Shown: one piece after another, positions 33,268 through 42,607 of the stretch
Layout: every line of letters starts with the position of its first letter
Position numbering within the stretch: the stretch's first letter is position 1
NCBI RefSeq assembly: GCF_900095745.1
Contig: NZ_FMIR01000010.1
Span: 1-64,000, forward strand
Reading direction: 5' to 3'
From: Microbacterium oxydans
Lineage (GTDB): Bacteria; Actinomycetota; Actinomycetes; Actinomycetales; Microbacteriaceae
DNA length: 64,000 bases
Position numbers and translations under genes: made by a program
The notes under the pieces: model-generated
What the model was told of the DNA's origin: nothing
Databases searched by the model: none
Seen by the model: the letters and a program-made list of their open reading frames with translations, nothing else

Positions 33268-33858
33268 ATGGTGGACAACCCGTACGAGTGGCTGCAGAAC
33301 GCCATCGACCAGCTGCCGGAGTTCCTGCAGCCGCTTCTCGTCATGCTGGCGGGTGCGATCCCCTACATCGAGGGCGAAGGCGCCGCCGGCCTCGGCATCC
33401 TCGCAGGGATCAACCCGATCGTCGCCGCCGTCGCGGGCGCGGCGGGAAACATCCTGTGCGTCATCGGAGTGGTCTTCCTCGGTGCGCGCATGAGAGAGGG
33501 CGTCGTGTCGCGGAAGGCAGCCCGCACCGAGGCGATGCGCCTCGAGCCCTCCCTCGTCGGCGGATCTGGCACGGCGACGGATTCCGGCGGAACGTCGCCG
33601 AGCGACACTGATGCGGAGAAGCCGTCACGGAAGACGAAGGGGCGGGCCAAGCTCGGTCGCTGGCTCGTGCGCTTCGGCGTTCCCGGTGCGAGCATCCTGG
33701 CTCCGCTCGCCCTGCCCACGATGCTGACTGCGGCGTTCTTCGTCGCGTCCGGGGTGAGCAAGCGATGGGTGATCCTGTGGCAGGTCGTCGCGATCGTCTT
33801 GTGGACGAGCGTCATCGCAGCCGCGGCGACAGGCGCACTCGCCCTCCTCGGCTGGTGA
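33268..33858 (+). CDS. Small multidrug export protein (Sm_multidrug_ex family)
   Basis: A 196-residue membrane protein. Hydrophobic helices lie around LLVMLAGAIPYIEGEGAAGL, NPIVAAVAGAAGNILCVIGVVFLGA, ILAPLALPTMLTAAFFVASGV and VVAIVLWTSVIAAAATGAL. A charged hydrophilic loop (RLEPSLVGGSGTATDSGG onward) splits the protein. The PYIEGEGAAGLGILAG wording matches PF06695-type exporters. It is driven by a MerR-type promoter 57 bp upstream, so it is probably induced by the compound sensed by the adjacent MerR. The actual substrate is unknown. Confidence 0.85.
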   Translation: MVDNPYEWLQNAIDQLPEFLQPLLVMLAGAIPYIEGEGAAGLGILAGINPIVAAVAGAAGNILCVIGVVFLGARMREGVVSRKAARTEAMRLEPSLVGGSGTATDSGGTSPSDTDAEKPSRKTKGRAKLGRWLVRFGVPGASILAPLALPTMLTAAFFVASGVSKRWVILWQVVAIVLWTSVIAAAATGALALLGW

Positions 33859-34719
33859 TCACTCCGACAGGGAGTGGCCGAGCACAGAGAAGGTCGCCAC
33901 CTGAGCCGCGGTGGCACTCGCCCCTCGCCTGCTCACCAGCAGCCCCACGACCGACTCGGTGACGAGCATCAGCGCGGCGCGCGAGGTGTACAGCAGCTCA
34001 TCGCGGAACGAGTCGTTGATCGGGGCGACGACCAGTGCCACATCGGCCATCTCGGCGACCGGCGAGCGCGGGAACGACGTGATCGCGAGCACGCGGGCGC
34101 CGCTCGCCCGTGCGGCCGTCATCACGTCGATCGATGCGCGGTTCACTCCCGACCCGGACACGACCAGGCAGGCGGAGCCGGCACCGAGCTGCGACGCGGT
34201 GATCTGCTGTCCGAGGGTGTCCGCCACGTATTCGGCGGGTCGTCCGGCCGAGGTCAGGCGCATCGAGAGATCTGCGCCGATCGGCGCGGAGAGACCGTTG
34301 GCCGCGACGAGCAGCCGCGTCGCACCGTCGAGCTCGCCGACGAAAGCCGCCAGGGTCTCCTCGGTGACGGCGGAGACCGTGTGGGCGAGGCGAGACGCGA
34401 AGCGGTCGACCGCACCGCGCAGGGCCCCGAGCATCGTGGCATCGGCCGCGGCATCCTGCGACGGTGCCGAACTCGCCCGCTCACGCGCGAGCGCGACCCG
34501 CAGCTGCGGGTAACCGTCGTAGCCGAGGGTCTGGGCGGTGCGCACCACGGTCGTGCGGCCGACCTCCACGGCATCCGCGATCTCCTGCGCCGTGCGCTCG
34601 ATCGAGAGGTCGACGTCGGCGGCGATCGCCTCGGCCACACGGCGCTCGCTCGGCTGCATCGACGGAGCCAACATCGCGATGCGGGCCGTCGGCGGCGTCT
34701 CAGCGGGTCCCTGCCACAT
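33859..34719 (-). CDS. MurR/RpiR-family regulator with SIS domain
   Basis: A 286-residue protein. ATG 34719 has AAGGAG 7 nt upstream and overlaps the end of the permease gene by 20 nt. The N-terminal HTH (ERTAQEIADAVEVGRTTVVRTAQTLGY) is followed by a SIS domain (LLVAANGLSAPIGADLSMRL ... ACLVVSGSGVNRASIDVMTAA) that binds phosphosugars. It is the last gene of the phosphonate-type transport operon. A phosphorylated organic compound is therefore a likely effector. Confidence 0.9.
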   Translation of the reverse strand: MWQGPAETPPTARIAMLAPSMQPSERRVAEAIAADVDLSIERTAQEIADAVEVGRTTVVRTAQTLGYDGYPQLRVALARERASSAPSQDAAADATMLGALRGAVDRFASRLAHTVSAVTEETLAAFVGELDGATRLLVAANGLSAPIGADLSMRLTSAGRPAEYVADTLGQQITASQLGAGSACLVVSGSGVNRASIDVMTAARASGARVLAITSFPRSPVAEMADVALVVAPINDSFRDELLYTSRAALMLVTESVVGLLVSRRGASATAAQVATFSVLGHSLSE

Positions 34720-35572
34720 CGGCGCGCTCCTTCTTCGGTTCCACGATCGCCTTGACCCGCGGGCCGCGCATGATCCGGCGGCGGATCGCACCGGAGACCG
34801 CATCCATCAGCATCGTCGCGATAACGACCACGATCAGCAGCATCCCGACCGTATCCCACTCGCGGAAGTTCGTGTAGTTCGCGAGCATGCTGCCGATCCC
34901 ACCCGCGCCGACGAGTCCGAGCACCGCCGAGGTGCGGATGTTGATCTCGAAACGGTAGAGCGCGAACGACAGCAGCGTCGGGGCCGCCGCGGGCCAGAGC
35001 GCCCACCGCGTCACCTGCGCCGTGTTGCCGCCTGCGGCCTTGACGGCCTCGGATGCACCCTCCTGAACCGACTCGACCGTCTCGTAGACCCACTTGGCCT
35101 GCGTGCCGATTCCGGCGATCGCCAGCGCCAGCGCACCCGTGAACGGCGTGAGCCCGGTGACGGTGAGCAGCAGCAGGGCGATGATGACTTCGGGCACGGC
35201 GCGGATCACGGCGAACACCCCGCGCAGCGGCAGACGCACCCAGACCGGTCCGACGTTGTTCGCGGCGAGCATGCCGAGCGGGATCGACACGATCACGCAT
35301 CCGATCGCGCCGATCCAGGCCATCGAGATCGACCGCCACGTCTCGAACAGCGCCTGCGGCAGCTTCTCCCAATTCGGGTCGGCGAACATGAGCGTCAGGT
35401 AGTGCGCGATCTGTCCGGGCAGCGATCCGAGGTCGTTCCACGGGATCGGCAGTCCCGCTGCCGCGGCCAGGACCACGACACCGACGATGACCGCGACGAC
35501 GGTCGGGACGAGACGGGAGGGATGCCGGGGCAGCTCGAGCCCGATGCCCCGTGCGGTGGTCGAGAGCGTCAT
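34700..35572 (-). CDS. phnE: Phosphonate-type ABC transporter permease 2
   Basis: A 290-residue permease with about six membrane helices and the EAA loop (GASEAVKAAGGNTAQVTRWALWPAAAP). The family wording RFEINIRTSAVLGLVGAGGIG is typical of PhnE. Its ATG overlaps the stop of the first permease gene. Two PhnE-like subunits probably form a heterodimeric channel with the PhnC ATPase. Confidence 0.92.
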   Translation of the reverse strand: MTLSTTARGIGLELPRHPSRLVPTVVAVIVGVVVLAAAAGLPIPWNDLGSLPGQIAHYLTLMFADPNWEKLPQALFETWRSISMAWIGAIGCVIVSIPLGMLAANNVGPVWVRLPLRGVFAVIRAVPEVIIALLLLTVTGLTPFTGALALAIAGIGTQAKWVYETVESVQEGASEAVKAAGGNTAQVTRWALWPAAAPTLLSFALYRFEINIRTSAVLGLVGAGGIGSMLANYTNFREWDTVGMLLIVVVIATMLMDAVSGAIRRRIMRGPRVKAIVEPKKERADVAGTR

Positions 35573-36378
35573 ACCAGTCTCCTCCGCAGGAAGTTCGAGA
35601 ACACTTCGATCAGCACCACGACGACGAGGATCTCGAGCACGATCACCGCGACGTCGTCGTAGGCGTAGAACGCCCGCCGCTCGTCGAGGAGACGACCGAT
35701 GCCGCCCGCGCCGACGATGCCGAGGATCGCCGAGATGCGCACGTTGAGCTCGAGGGTGTACAGCCACTGGTTCGCGAAGAGGGGCCAGGTCTGCGGCAGC
35801 ACGACGCTGCGGTTGATCTGCGTCTGGCCGCCGCCGGTGGCGCGTCCGGCCTCGATGACCGGCAGATCGGTGGAGTCGATCGCCTCCGACACGAGCTTGA
35901 CGATGATGCCGATGTCGAACAGGAGCAGGGTGAGCAGACCGGGCAGCGCGCCGACGCCGACCATCGCGACCAGGACGGTCGCATACACGAGATCGGGGAC
36001 CGACCGGATGACGTTGATGACGGTCCGCACCGCGATGCGGGTCGGACTGTTCGGGTTGGTCGGGGCGGCGGCCCACAGCGTCAGCGGCACGGAGATCACC
36101 GCGGCGACCGCCGCGCCGACCACGGCCATCTGGAGCGTCTCGAGCATGGGCCCGAACGTGCGCGGCAGGAACGAGAAGTCCGGCTGCAGAAACTGCACGA
36201 GCAGCACGGATCCGTTGTCCCAGTTGCGGATGAGCGCGCCGAAGTCCAGCTCGATGCCGCCGATCGCCGGGATGCAGGTGGCGACGGTGAACGCGGCGAA
36301 CGCCAGGACGACGAGGCTGGTGCGCAGTCTCGACGTGGGCTTGGGTGGCACGACGAGAGGGCGGGCTTCGGTGGTCAT
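35569..36378 (-). CDS. phnE: Phosphonate-type ABC transporter permease 1
   Basis: A 269-residue permease. It has helices at the N-terminus ([15 protein letters not shown]) and throughout, and the matching [19 protein letters not shown] segment and EAA loop ([23 protein letters not shown]). It overlaps phnC and the second permease with ATGA junctions. It differs enough from its partner to suggest an obligate heterodimer. Role: membrane path for an organophosphorus compound. Confidence 0.92.
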   Translation of the reverse strand: MTTEARPLVVPPKPTSRLRTSLVVLAFAAFTVATCIPAIGGIELDFGALIRNWDNGSVLLVQFLQPDFSFLPRTFGPMLETLQMAVVGAAVAAVISVPLTLWAAAPTNPNSPTRIAVRTVINVIRSVPDLVYATVLVAMVGVGALPGLLTLLLFDIGIIVKLVSEAIDSTDLPVIEAGRATGGGQTQINRSVVLPQTWPLFANQWLYTLELNVRISAILGIVGAGGIGRLLDERRAFYAYDDVAVIVLEILVVVVLIEVFSNFLRRRLV

Positions 36379-37199
36379 GCGCCGAGCACATCCCTCGGCT
36401 GGATCGGACGGCCGTAGATCTGCTCGAAGTCGTGATCTGCGGCATCCGCTGCCGGTCCGTCGTAGACGACCTCGCCGGCCCGCAGGCCGATCATCCGCGT
36501 CGTGTACTGACGTGCCAGATCCATGAGGTGGATGTTGACGAGCACGGTGAGGTGCTCTTCGACGTTGACGCGGCGCAGGTCGTGCATGACCGCGTGCGCG
36601 GTGGGCGGGTCGAGGCTGGCGACCGGCTCGTCGGCGAGCATGACGCTGGGCTGCTGCGTCAGAGCCCGGGCGATCGCGACGCGCTGCTTCTGGCCCCCGG
36701 AGAGCTGACCTGCGCGGCTCCAGACCTTCTCGAGCATGCCGACCGAGTCGAGTGCGCGAAGGGCGAGCTCGCGGTCGTGCGCGGTGCTCAGGCCGAGCAC
36801 CGTCCGCCAGGTAGGGGTGTGGGCGAACCGACCGACCAGCACGTTGCGGTAGACGCTGGCCCGATCGGCGAGGTTGAACCCCTGGAAGATCATGCCGATG
36901 TGCCCTCGGGTCTCACGCAGGCGTCGTCCGCGCATGCCGGTGACCGCGTGCGGACCGACGGTGACCGTGCCGCTCGTCACCGGCACGAGACCGTTGATCG
37001 TGCGGATGAGCGTGGACTTGCCCGAGCCGGAGAGGCCGACCACCGAGACCATCTCTCCGGCGGCGATGTCGAGGGACACACCGCGGAGGGCGCGGGTGCC
37101 GTTGGGATAGGTGACCGAGACGTCGTCGAGACGGATCGACCACGACGCGGAGGCCGGGAGCAGGGCTCCGGCCTCCGCGCGCTGCAGATCAGTGTGCAT
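36375..37199 (-). CDS. phnC: Phosphonate-type ABC transporter ATPase
   Basis: A 274-residue ATPase. Walker [10 protein letters not shown], PhnC-type [10 protein letters not shown]-loop [20 protein letters not shown], signature LSGGQKQR and Walker [14 protein letters not shown] are all present. The [14 protein letters not shown] wording is specific for the phosphonate importer group. It stands between the binding protein (17-nt gap) and the permeases. It energises uptake of phosphonate, phosphite or a related phosphorus compound. Confidence 0.94.
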   Translation of the reverse strand: MHTDLQRAEAGALLPASASWSIRLDDVSVTYPNGTRALRGVSLDIAAGEMVSVVGLSGSGKSTLIRTINGLVPVTSGTVTVGPHAVTGMRGRRLRETRGHIGMIFQGFNLADRASVYRNVLVGRFAHTPTWRTVLGLSTAHDRELALRALDSVGMLEKVWSRAGQLSGGQKQRVAIARALTQQPSVMLADEPVASLDPPTAHAVMHDLRRVNVEEHLTVLVNIHLMDLARQYTTRMIGLRAGEVVYDGPAADAADHDFEQIYGRPIQPRDVLGA

Positions 37200-37216
37200 G
37201 TTCTCAGTTCTGCGTG

Positions 37217-38227
37217 TCAGTTCGAGAACTCGGAGAGGATCTCGCCGTAGCGGGTGATCTCGTCCTGGGCGGTCTCGCTGGTCCAGTCCGAGAGCCCGAC
37301 GAGGTCGAACATCACGGACGCCGCCTCTTCGGACGAGTCGGCGTAGCCGTCCAGCAGCTCGGTGAGCTCCGCGACGAGGTCGTCGGGAAGCGTCGAGGTG
37401 ACCGCGACGCCGCCGTTGGGGATCATCTCGGTGTAGGCGAAGGCCACGACCTTCTCGGCGATGTCCGGGGCCTCCTCGGTCACGGTCGTGCGGGCATCCC
37501 AGTATGCGAACGAGACCTCGGCGTCGCCGTTGTAGACGGCGAGGACCGCGTTGTTGTTGCCTTCGACGGGCACCTGCGTGATGCCGGCATCCGTGTCGAC
37601 ACCCTGTTCGCGCATCGCGACGACGGGGTACTGGTAACCCGCCGGCGACGTGGCTGCCTGCAGGGCGACCTTCGTGCCGTCGCCGATCTCACCGAGCGCC
37701 TCGATGCCGGCGGGACCGGAGCCGGTCGCGTCGGCGGCGGCCTCTTCGATGCCGTTGCAGTACGAGAGCTCGATGCCGCTGGCCGCGTAGGTCGACATGA
37801 CCGGCTCGTCCTCGCAGTACTTGTCGGGGTTGTTCGTGTACGCCACCGACGCGTACGAGGTGGCGCCGAAGCGCACATCGCGGAGGATGAGCTCGGCGTC
37901 GTAGCGCTCGGTCGCGTTGTACAGCGATCCGGCGTCGGTGATGATGACCTGTGCCTGGTCTGTGCCGAGCGCCTCGACCGTGGCCGCGTAGTCGGAGGCG
38001 ACGACGCCCTTCACCTCGATGTCGAGGTTCTCGGACAGGTAGGTGGTGAGCGGGTCGAGGGCCTGGGCGAGGTCTTCACCCTCGACCGACGGGACCAGCG
38101 AAAGGGTGATGGAGGACGGCCATTCGGTCGTCTCGTCTGCCGTCTCGTCGGGTGCGCTGCTGCTGCAGCCGGCGAGCGCCAGGACGGCGACGGCGGCGAT
38201 GCCCGTGGTGAGCAAGGACTTACGCAT
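37217..38227 (-). CDS. phnD: Phosphonate-type ABC transporter binding lipoprotein
   Basis: A 336-residue lipoprotein with lipobox LAGC (Cys21). The mature protein shows PhnD features ([22 protein letters not shown], an [18 protein letters not shown] segment, and [17 protein letters not shown]). Known PhnD proteins bind alkylphosphonates, phosphite or hypophosphite. Its start overlaps the end of the HAD gene by 8 nt, so it is co-translated. The ligand-contacting residues cannot be read reliably by eye, so the exact ligand is open. Confidence 0.9.
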   Translation of the reverse strand: MRKSLLTTGIAAVAVLALAGCSSSAPDETADETTEWPSSITLSLVPSVEGEDLAQALDPLTTYLSENLDIEVKGVVASDYAATVEALGTDQAQVIITDAGSLYNATERYDAELILRDVRFGATSYASVAYTNNPDKYCEDEPVMSTYAASGIELSYCNGIEEAAADATGSGPAGIEALGEIGDGTKVALQAATSPAGYQYPVVAMREQGVDTDAGITQVPVEGNNNAVLAVYNGDAEVSFAYWDARTTVTEEAPDIAEKVVAFAYTEMIPNGGVAVTSTLPDDLVAELTELLDGYADSSEEAASVMFDLVGLSDWTSETAQDEITRYGEILSEFSN

Positions 38228-38930
38228 TCGGATCGTGCCTTTCGGTGAGGGTGGTGCTGCGGGGGGTACTGGAAGCCGCAGTCGCGGCCCAGGCTTCGAT
38301 GTCGCCGTACAGGTCGGCGATGGTCCGGCCGCGCATCGTCACGGTGGCCGGGGAGCGTTCGGCGGTGGCGCCGACGAGCGCCGTGGCTGCGCCCTGCGCG
38401 GCGGCCGGTGCGAGGTCGAACTCGAAGATGTCGCCGACCGAGAGGACCTGCCCCTCGGCGATCGCCGCCTGGATGATGGGGATGAGCCCCGAGGGCTTGC
38501 CGACCGTGAAGTGCAGGTCGTCGAACAGGTGAGTGATGCCCCACCCGTCCAGGACGGGGCGGATGCCGGCACCGGGCGCATTGGTCGCGAGCACCAGCCG
38601 GACCTGCGGGTGGACACGGGTCAGGAAGTCGGCGAGCCCGGTCGGCGGCACGATCGCCGCGTGCGCAGAGCCCAGCAGCGCCCGCGACGACTGGTAGGCG
38701 GCCTCGAGCGCATCGGCGGTCACGCCCTGCCCGGCGGCGAGCGTGCTGATCACGTCGTAGCCGTCGCGGGCGTCGGTCTCGCCGCGTTCGAACGCGGCGA
38801 GGTCGGACATCGCGCGGTCGGCGAACGTCGGGTCGTCGGCGGATGTGGCGACGGCGCGGGCGAAGGCCTCGAGCGGCCCCGCGCCGAGCGCGATGGTGCC
38901 GTCGAAGTCGAGGACGATAGTGGGGAGCAC
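38220..38930 (-). CDS. HAD-superfamily phosphatase in the phosphonate operon
   Basis: A 236-residue protein from GTG 38930, chosen because AGGAG lies 6 nt upstream. HAD motifs: I, LDFDGT (nucleophile Asp8, Asp10); II, LATNAPG; III, the Lys in GKPSG; IV, SVGDIFEFD. It is the first gene of the operon before phnD. The missing phosphonatase Lys cap motif cannot be confirmed by eye, so it may be a phosphatase for a sugar or glycerol phosphate rather than a C-P hydrolase. Confidence 0.85.
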   Translation of the reverse strand: MLPTIVLDFDGTIALGAGPLEAFARAVATSADDPTFADRAMSDLAAFERGETDARDGYDVISTLAAGQGVTADALEAAYQSSRALLGSAHAAIVPPTGLADFLTRVHPQVRLVLATNAPGAGIRPVLDGWGITHLFDDLHFTVGKPSGLIPIIQAAIAEGQVLSVGDIFEFDLAPAAAQGAATALVGATAERSPATVTMRGRTIADLYGDIEAWAATAASSTPRSTTLTERHDPNA

Positions 38931-38958
38931 GGTTCTCCTGGTCAGGATCGGGACGATG

Positions 38959-38986
38959 CGTCCATACTTACAGTCGTTTATGGACG
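38959..38986. promoter_or_regulatory. CGTCCATA-N12-TATGGACG operator of the phosphonate operon
   Basis: CGTCCATA (38959-38966) and TATGGACG (38979-38986) are perfect 8-bp inverted arms in the gap between the HAD gene and a divergent gene. This is the probable RpiR-family regulator site. Confidence 0.6.
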
Positions 38987-39061
38987 ATACGACCATCCTG
39001 TGTGAACAGTGCGTGAACTCCGATTCCGGTGCGGGCATCCGCGCCCGCTACGCTCATCGTC

Positions 39062-39694
39062 GTGATCGATCGAGTGGATGCGGCGGCCGCCGGGCACGAT
39101 GCCGCAGACGTACTGTCGATGTTCGACTGGCTCGGTCCGGCAATCGACGACGATGCTCGGGACGACCGTTTCGCCCGCTGGGGCCGGTCCACCGCCGTGG
39201 ACGAGAACGTCGGAGCCCCCGTGCTGTCGCGGTCGACCTTCGAGGCGCTGCACGACCGTGCGGGCCTGGAGTCGGCGTGGCCGGTCGGCAACGCCGGGAT
39301 GCTGCACGTCTACGGCTATCTGCTCTCCACCACGCCCACGCCGTACGGCCTGAAGCGCGACCGCTGGCTCGGCGGCGAGCTGGCCCGCGCGTGCGGACTG
39401 ACCCCCGAGGCCTTCGTCCCCTGGGCGGGTGAGCGCACGCTCCTCGACCGCGTGACCGAGACCGCCGAGACCCTGATAGCCGGCGTGCCCGTGCGGCGGC
39501 AACGAATCGGTGACCTGGAGGCCGTCGTCGCGGTCGCCGATCGGCAACCGCACCCCTCGGCACTCGCCTACGCGCTCGACTCACCCACGCAGGGCCGCCG
39601 GCTCATCACGATGTTCCCCGTCGCCGATCCGACCGCGCTGCTCGCCGACCTCGACGCCTCACCACCGCGCCTCCGGTGGAACGCCGTGGCGTGA
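39062..39694 (+). CDS. Conserved hypothetical protein
   Basis: A 210-residue soluble protein from GTG 39062; an in-frame ATG at 39029 lies closer to the operator and is less likely. It contains the segments LSMFDWLGPAIDDDARDDR, PVGNAGMLHVYGYLLSTTPTPYGLKRDRW and GRRLITMFPVADP. I do not recognise a catalytic motif. The central HVYGYLLST part is well formed and suggests a folded enzyme-like domain. It is divergent from the phosphonate operon and converges with the DUF7882-like gene 12 nt away. Function unknown. Confidence 0.7.
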   Translation: MIDRVDAAAAGHDAADVLSMFDWLGPAIDDDARDDRFARWGRSTAVDENVGAPVLSRSTFEALHDRAGLESAWPVGNAGMLHVYGYLLSTTPTPYGLKRDRWLGGELARACGLTPEAFVPWAGERTLLDRVTETAETLIAGVPVRRQRIGDLEAVVAVADRQPHPSALAYALDSPTQGRRLITMFPVADPTALLADLDASPPRLRWNAVA

Positions 39695-39706
39695 GCGCCG
39701 TATCGT

Positions 39707-40000
39707 TCAGAGCTGATCGAGGACGAGCTCACCGCGCGAGTTCAACTGCTCCATCATGTGCGTGACCCGGTTGGCCTCGATCTTCGCCATCTTCGGCTGG
39801 TCAAACTCGAAGACCAGCGGGATGCTCGGGTGCACCCAGATCGTCAGCCGCCCCGACTGCACCTCGGGTGTCGGCAGCCAGGTCATCATGAAGCTCTCGT
39901 TGCGGCGCAGCTTCGTGCCGATCACGATCTTGAGGTGCGCCAGAGTCGTGTCGTCGATGTCGATCGCGGGTCGCGAGCTGTTGTACTCCAGAGTTCCCAT
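39707..40000 (-). CDS. DUF7882-like small protein
   Basis: A 97-residue protein beginning MGTLEYNSSRPAIDIDDTTL. The pattern MGTL.Y...R..IDIDD.TLAHLK.VI.TKLRR.ESF..TW is one I recall from DUF7882-type proteins restricted to Microbacteriaceae. It is soluble, and may be multimeric through its beta-rich part (LTIWVHPSIPLVFEF). Several copies per genome are common. No function is known. It is followed after 22 nt upstream by another small gene on the same strand. Confidence 0.8.
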   Translation of the reverse strand: MGTLEYNSSRPAIDIDDTTLAHLKIVIGTKLRRNESFMMTWLPTPEVQSGRLTIWVHPSIPLVFEFDQPKMAKIEANRVTHMMEQLNSRGELVLDQL

Positions 40001-40021
40001 GAGAAGAACTGTACGCGCGGT

Positions 40022-40348
40022 CTAGCCGAGCTCGTACTCCTGGCCCTCGGGTGCGTCGAGGGGCGGCCCCGACGGCGACTCGACACCGCGGGTGAGCGCC
40101 TGCAGACGACGGACCAGTTCGGGATCCTCCAGCTCAGGTCCGCTGCCGCTGATCGCCTTCGCCACGATCTGGCTGGCCGGACCGATCAGGAACTTCGCCG
40201 ACACGACAGTGCCGTCCTGCTCCCGCACCGGTATCTCGACGATCTCCGCGCGCTCCTCCTCCCCCAGCGCGCGCCCGTACTCCAGCAGGGCGTCCGCGAT
40301 GTCGTCACCGGTCAGGAACTCGTCGCCGCCATACAGGATCGATCGCAT
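40022..40348 (-). CDS. Small conserved hypothetical protein
   Basis: A 108-residue acidic protein beginning MRSILYGGDEFLTGDDIADALLEY. It contains an alpha/beta-looking segment (EIVEIPVREQDGTVVSAKFLIGPAS) and an acidic Pro-rich tail. It lies 21 nt upstream of the DUF7882-like gene on the same strand, so the two are probably co-transcribed. The N-terminal YGGDEFLTGDDIADALLEY wording recalls small actinobacterial proteins often found beside DUF7882 genes. No domain with known activity is seen. Confidence 0.75.
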   Translation of the reverse strand: MRSILYGGDEFLTGDDIADALLEYGRALGEEERAEIVEIPVREQDGTVVSAKFLIGPASQIVAKAISGSGPELEDPELVRRLQALTRGVESPSGPPLDAPEGQEYELG

Positions 40349-40420
40349 ACTGCCGTTCTACGGCACGTCCGCCGTATCGCCGCGCCCCTTGCCCGCTCAC
40401 CTGGTCGGTGCCAGCGGCGG

Positions 40421-41482
40421 TCAGGCGTCGACCGCGGCGAGCTCTTCGCGAAGAAGAGCGGCACCCGCGCTGAGTGCGCGCAGCTTGCCGCGGGCGACGT
40501 CGCGGGGCAACGGCGCCAGGCCGCAGTTCGTGCTCGGCACGAGCTTGTCCGCATCGACGAAACGGAGTGCGTTGCGGAGGGTGTCCGCGACTTCTTCCGG
40601 CGTCTCGATGGTCTCGCTGGCGACGTCGATGGCCCCGAGCATGACCTTCTTGCCCCGGATGAGTTCGATGAGGTCGAGAGGAACGTGGGAGTGGTGGCTC
40701 TCGAGCGAGATGGTGTCGATGCTCGAGCGCTGCAGCAGCGGGAACGACGTCTCGTACTGCCGCCACTCCGCCCCGAGGGTCGCCTTCCAGTCGGTGTTCG
40801 CTTTGATCCCGTAGCCGTAGCAGATGTGCACCACGGTCTCTGCGCGCAGCCCCTCGGCCGCCCTCTCGAGCGCCGCGACTCCCCAGTCCCGCACGTCGTC
40901 GAAGAACACATTGAACGCCGGCTCGTCGAACTGGATGATGTCGACCCCCGCCGCCTCGAGTTCTCTCGCCTCCTGATTGAGGATCGTCGCGAACTCCCAG
41001 GCCAGCTTCTCGCGGCTCTTGTAGTGACGGTCGTAGAGAGTGTCGATCATCGTCATCGGGCCGGGCAGCGCCCACTTGATCGGCTGATCGGTCTGCTGGC
41101 GGAGGAACTTCGCGTCCTCGACGAACACGGGCTTCTCGCGACCCACGGCGCCGACGACCGTCGGCACGCTGGCGTCGTAGCGGTCGCGAATGCGGACGGT
41201 CTCCCGCTGATCGAAGTCGACGCCGGAGAGGTGTTCGATGAAGGTCGTCACGAAGTGCTGGCGCGTCTGCTCACCGTCGCTGACGATGTCGAGGCCCGCG
41301 AGGCGCTGCTCCTGGACGGCGATGCGCAGCGCATCCTGCGTGCCCTCGACCAGCGCCTCCCCCTCCAGCTTCCAGGGAGACCAGAGGGTCTCCGGCTGCG
41401 CGAGCCAGGACGGCTTGGGCAGGCTGCCGACGATCGAGGTGGGAAGGAGCGTGTTCACGATCGGGGATTCTCCGGTCATCAT
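40421..41482 (-). CDS. mesD: Core-type methionine synthase MesD
   Basis: A 353-residue B12-independent methionine synthase core. Zinc and homocysteine ligands of the MetE C-terminal domain are conserved: His219 and Cys221 (VVHICYGYG), Glu261 (SLESHH) and Cys320 (STNCGLAPLP). The MetE folate-binding N-terminal half is absent. Known from published work on folate-independent methionine synthases: MesD proteins need oxygen and the DUF1852 partner MesX. Here mesX lies immediately upstream with an ATGA overlap. The methyl donor in this system has not been established. Confidence 0.9.
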   Translation of the reverse strand: MMTGESPIVNTLLPTSIVGSLPKPSWLAQPETLWSPWKLEGEALVEGTQDALRIAVQEQRLAGLDIVSDGEQTRQHFVTTFIEHLSGVDFDQRETVRIRDRYDASVPTVVGAVGREKPVFVEDAKFLRQQTDQPIKWALPGPMTMIDTLYDRHYKSREKLAWEFATILNQEARELEAAGVDIIQFDEPAFNVFFDDVRDWGVAALERAAEGLRAETVVHICYGYGIKANTDWKATLGAEWRQYETSFPLLQRSSIDTISLESHHSHVPLDLIELIRGKKVMLGAIDVASETIETPEEVADTLRNALRFVDADKLVPSTNCGLAPLPRDVARGKLRALSAGAALLREELAAVDA

Positions 41483-42483
41483 CCGACGGAGACCAGGGCG
41501 GAGGCGGAGTTGCCGGCGGCCCACTGCTCGAGCAGCTCACCGTGCGGCTTCATCAGGTGCTCCTCCGTGTACTTCCCCTGCTCGGCCGCGAGCCGGCTGC
41601 GCTCGTCGCGGTCGTAGGCGATCTTCGTCACCGAGTAGTCCTGCTGCTCCAGGCTCGGCTGATAGACCTTCGCCGCGGCCGAGTTCGCGTTGTAGATCTC
41701 CGGTCGGTAGATCTTCTGGAACGTCTCCATGGTGCTGATCGTGCCGATGAGCTGCAGGTTCGTGTAGTCGCCGAGCAGGTCGCCGCGGAAGTAGAACGCC
41801 AGCGGCGCGACGCTGCCGCGCGGCATGAAGTACCGGACCGAGAGACCCATCTTCCCGAAGTACGCGTCGGTCAGCGACGGGTCCTTCTGCTCGTATTCGA
41901 CGCCGAGGATCGGGTGGTGGTTCTCGGTGCGACGGTAGGCCTTGCTCGTCGAGACGCTGATGCAGATCACCGGCGACACCGCGAAGCGCTCCCGGTAGGC
42001 CTCCGAGTCGAGGAAGTGCTGGAAGAGCTTGCCGTGCAGGTCGCCGAAGTCCGCGGGAACAGTGAACCCCCCTGCGGCTGCCGTCGCCGCCGGAAGCCGC
42101 ACACTGAAGTCGAAGTCGCGCACATAGGACGAGAAGTTGTTCCCCACGATCCCGTGGCTGCGCTTTCCGGTGAGGCGGTCGACGATCTGGATGTCGAGGA
42201 CCTCGAGCAGCGGAAACTCCTGGTCCTCGCCCGCTGCGGCGAACTGGACCGCGACGGAGACGATCTCGAGTTCGACGGTGTAGCGGTCGCCGTTCGGGTT
42301 GTCCCAGTCCGCGAGATCGTTGAACCGACGGTCGATCATCGACAGGGCGTTGCGGAGGTTCTGCTGGCGGTGCTCACCGCGCGCCAGGTTGGCGAAGTTC
42401 GTGGTGATCCGGGAGTTGTCCGACGGCGAGTAGTCCTCGTCGAAGCGGGTCGTCGTGATGCGGAACGTGAAGTCGTGGGCCAT
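41479..42483 (-). CDS. mesX: DUF1852 protein MesX, partner of MesD
   Basis: A 334-residue protein. I chose ATG 42483 (MAHDFTF) because the family begins here; the frame extends to 42543 without a better ribosome site. Seen: TRFDEDYSPSDNSRITTNFAN near the start and GKRSHGIVGNNFSSYVRDFDF, typical of DUF1852. Known: it is genetically required for MesD-type methionine synthesis and proposed to act as an oxygenase or methyl-donor generator. It is divergent from a LysR gene across a palindromic operator. Confidence 0.9.
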   Translation of the reverse strand: MAHDFTFRITTTRFDEDYSPSDNSRITTNFANLARGEHRQQNLRNALSMIDRRFNDLADWDNPNGDRYTVELEIVSVAVQFAAAGEDQEFPLLEVLDIQIVDRLTGKRSHGIVGNNFSSYVRDFDFSVRLPAATAAAGGFTVPADFGDLHGKLFQHFLDSEAYRERFAVSPVICISVSTSKAYRRTENHHPILGVEYEQKDPSLTDAYFGKMGLSVRYFMPRGSVAPLAFYFRGDLLGDYTNLQLIGTISTMETFQKIYRPEIYNANSAAAKVYQPSLEQQDYSVTKIAYDRDERSRLAAEQGKYTEEHLMKPHGELLEQWAAGNSASALVSVG

Positions 42484-42582
42484 GAGGTGCCAATCGGTGA
42501 GCTGATCGGCCGGGCTCGGCCTTGCGAAAGGGGGTACCTCCATGGTGCGGTGTGAGCGGCCCTATCGAGAAATGTCCTGTGG

Positions 42583-42598
42583 CTATGCCGTGGCATAG
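42583..42598. promoter_or_regulatory. CTATGCC-GT-GGCATAG palindrome between mesX and lysR
   Basis: Perfect 7-bp arms (42583-42589 and 42592-42598) only 9 bp before the lysR start and about 100 bp from the mesX start. It includes an ATGCC/GGCAT core of LysR T-N11-A type. Likely site for autoregulation and control of mesXD. Confidence 0.6.
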
Positions 42599-42607
42599 TC
42601 TGAGGCT

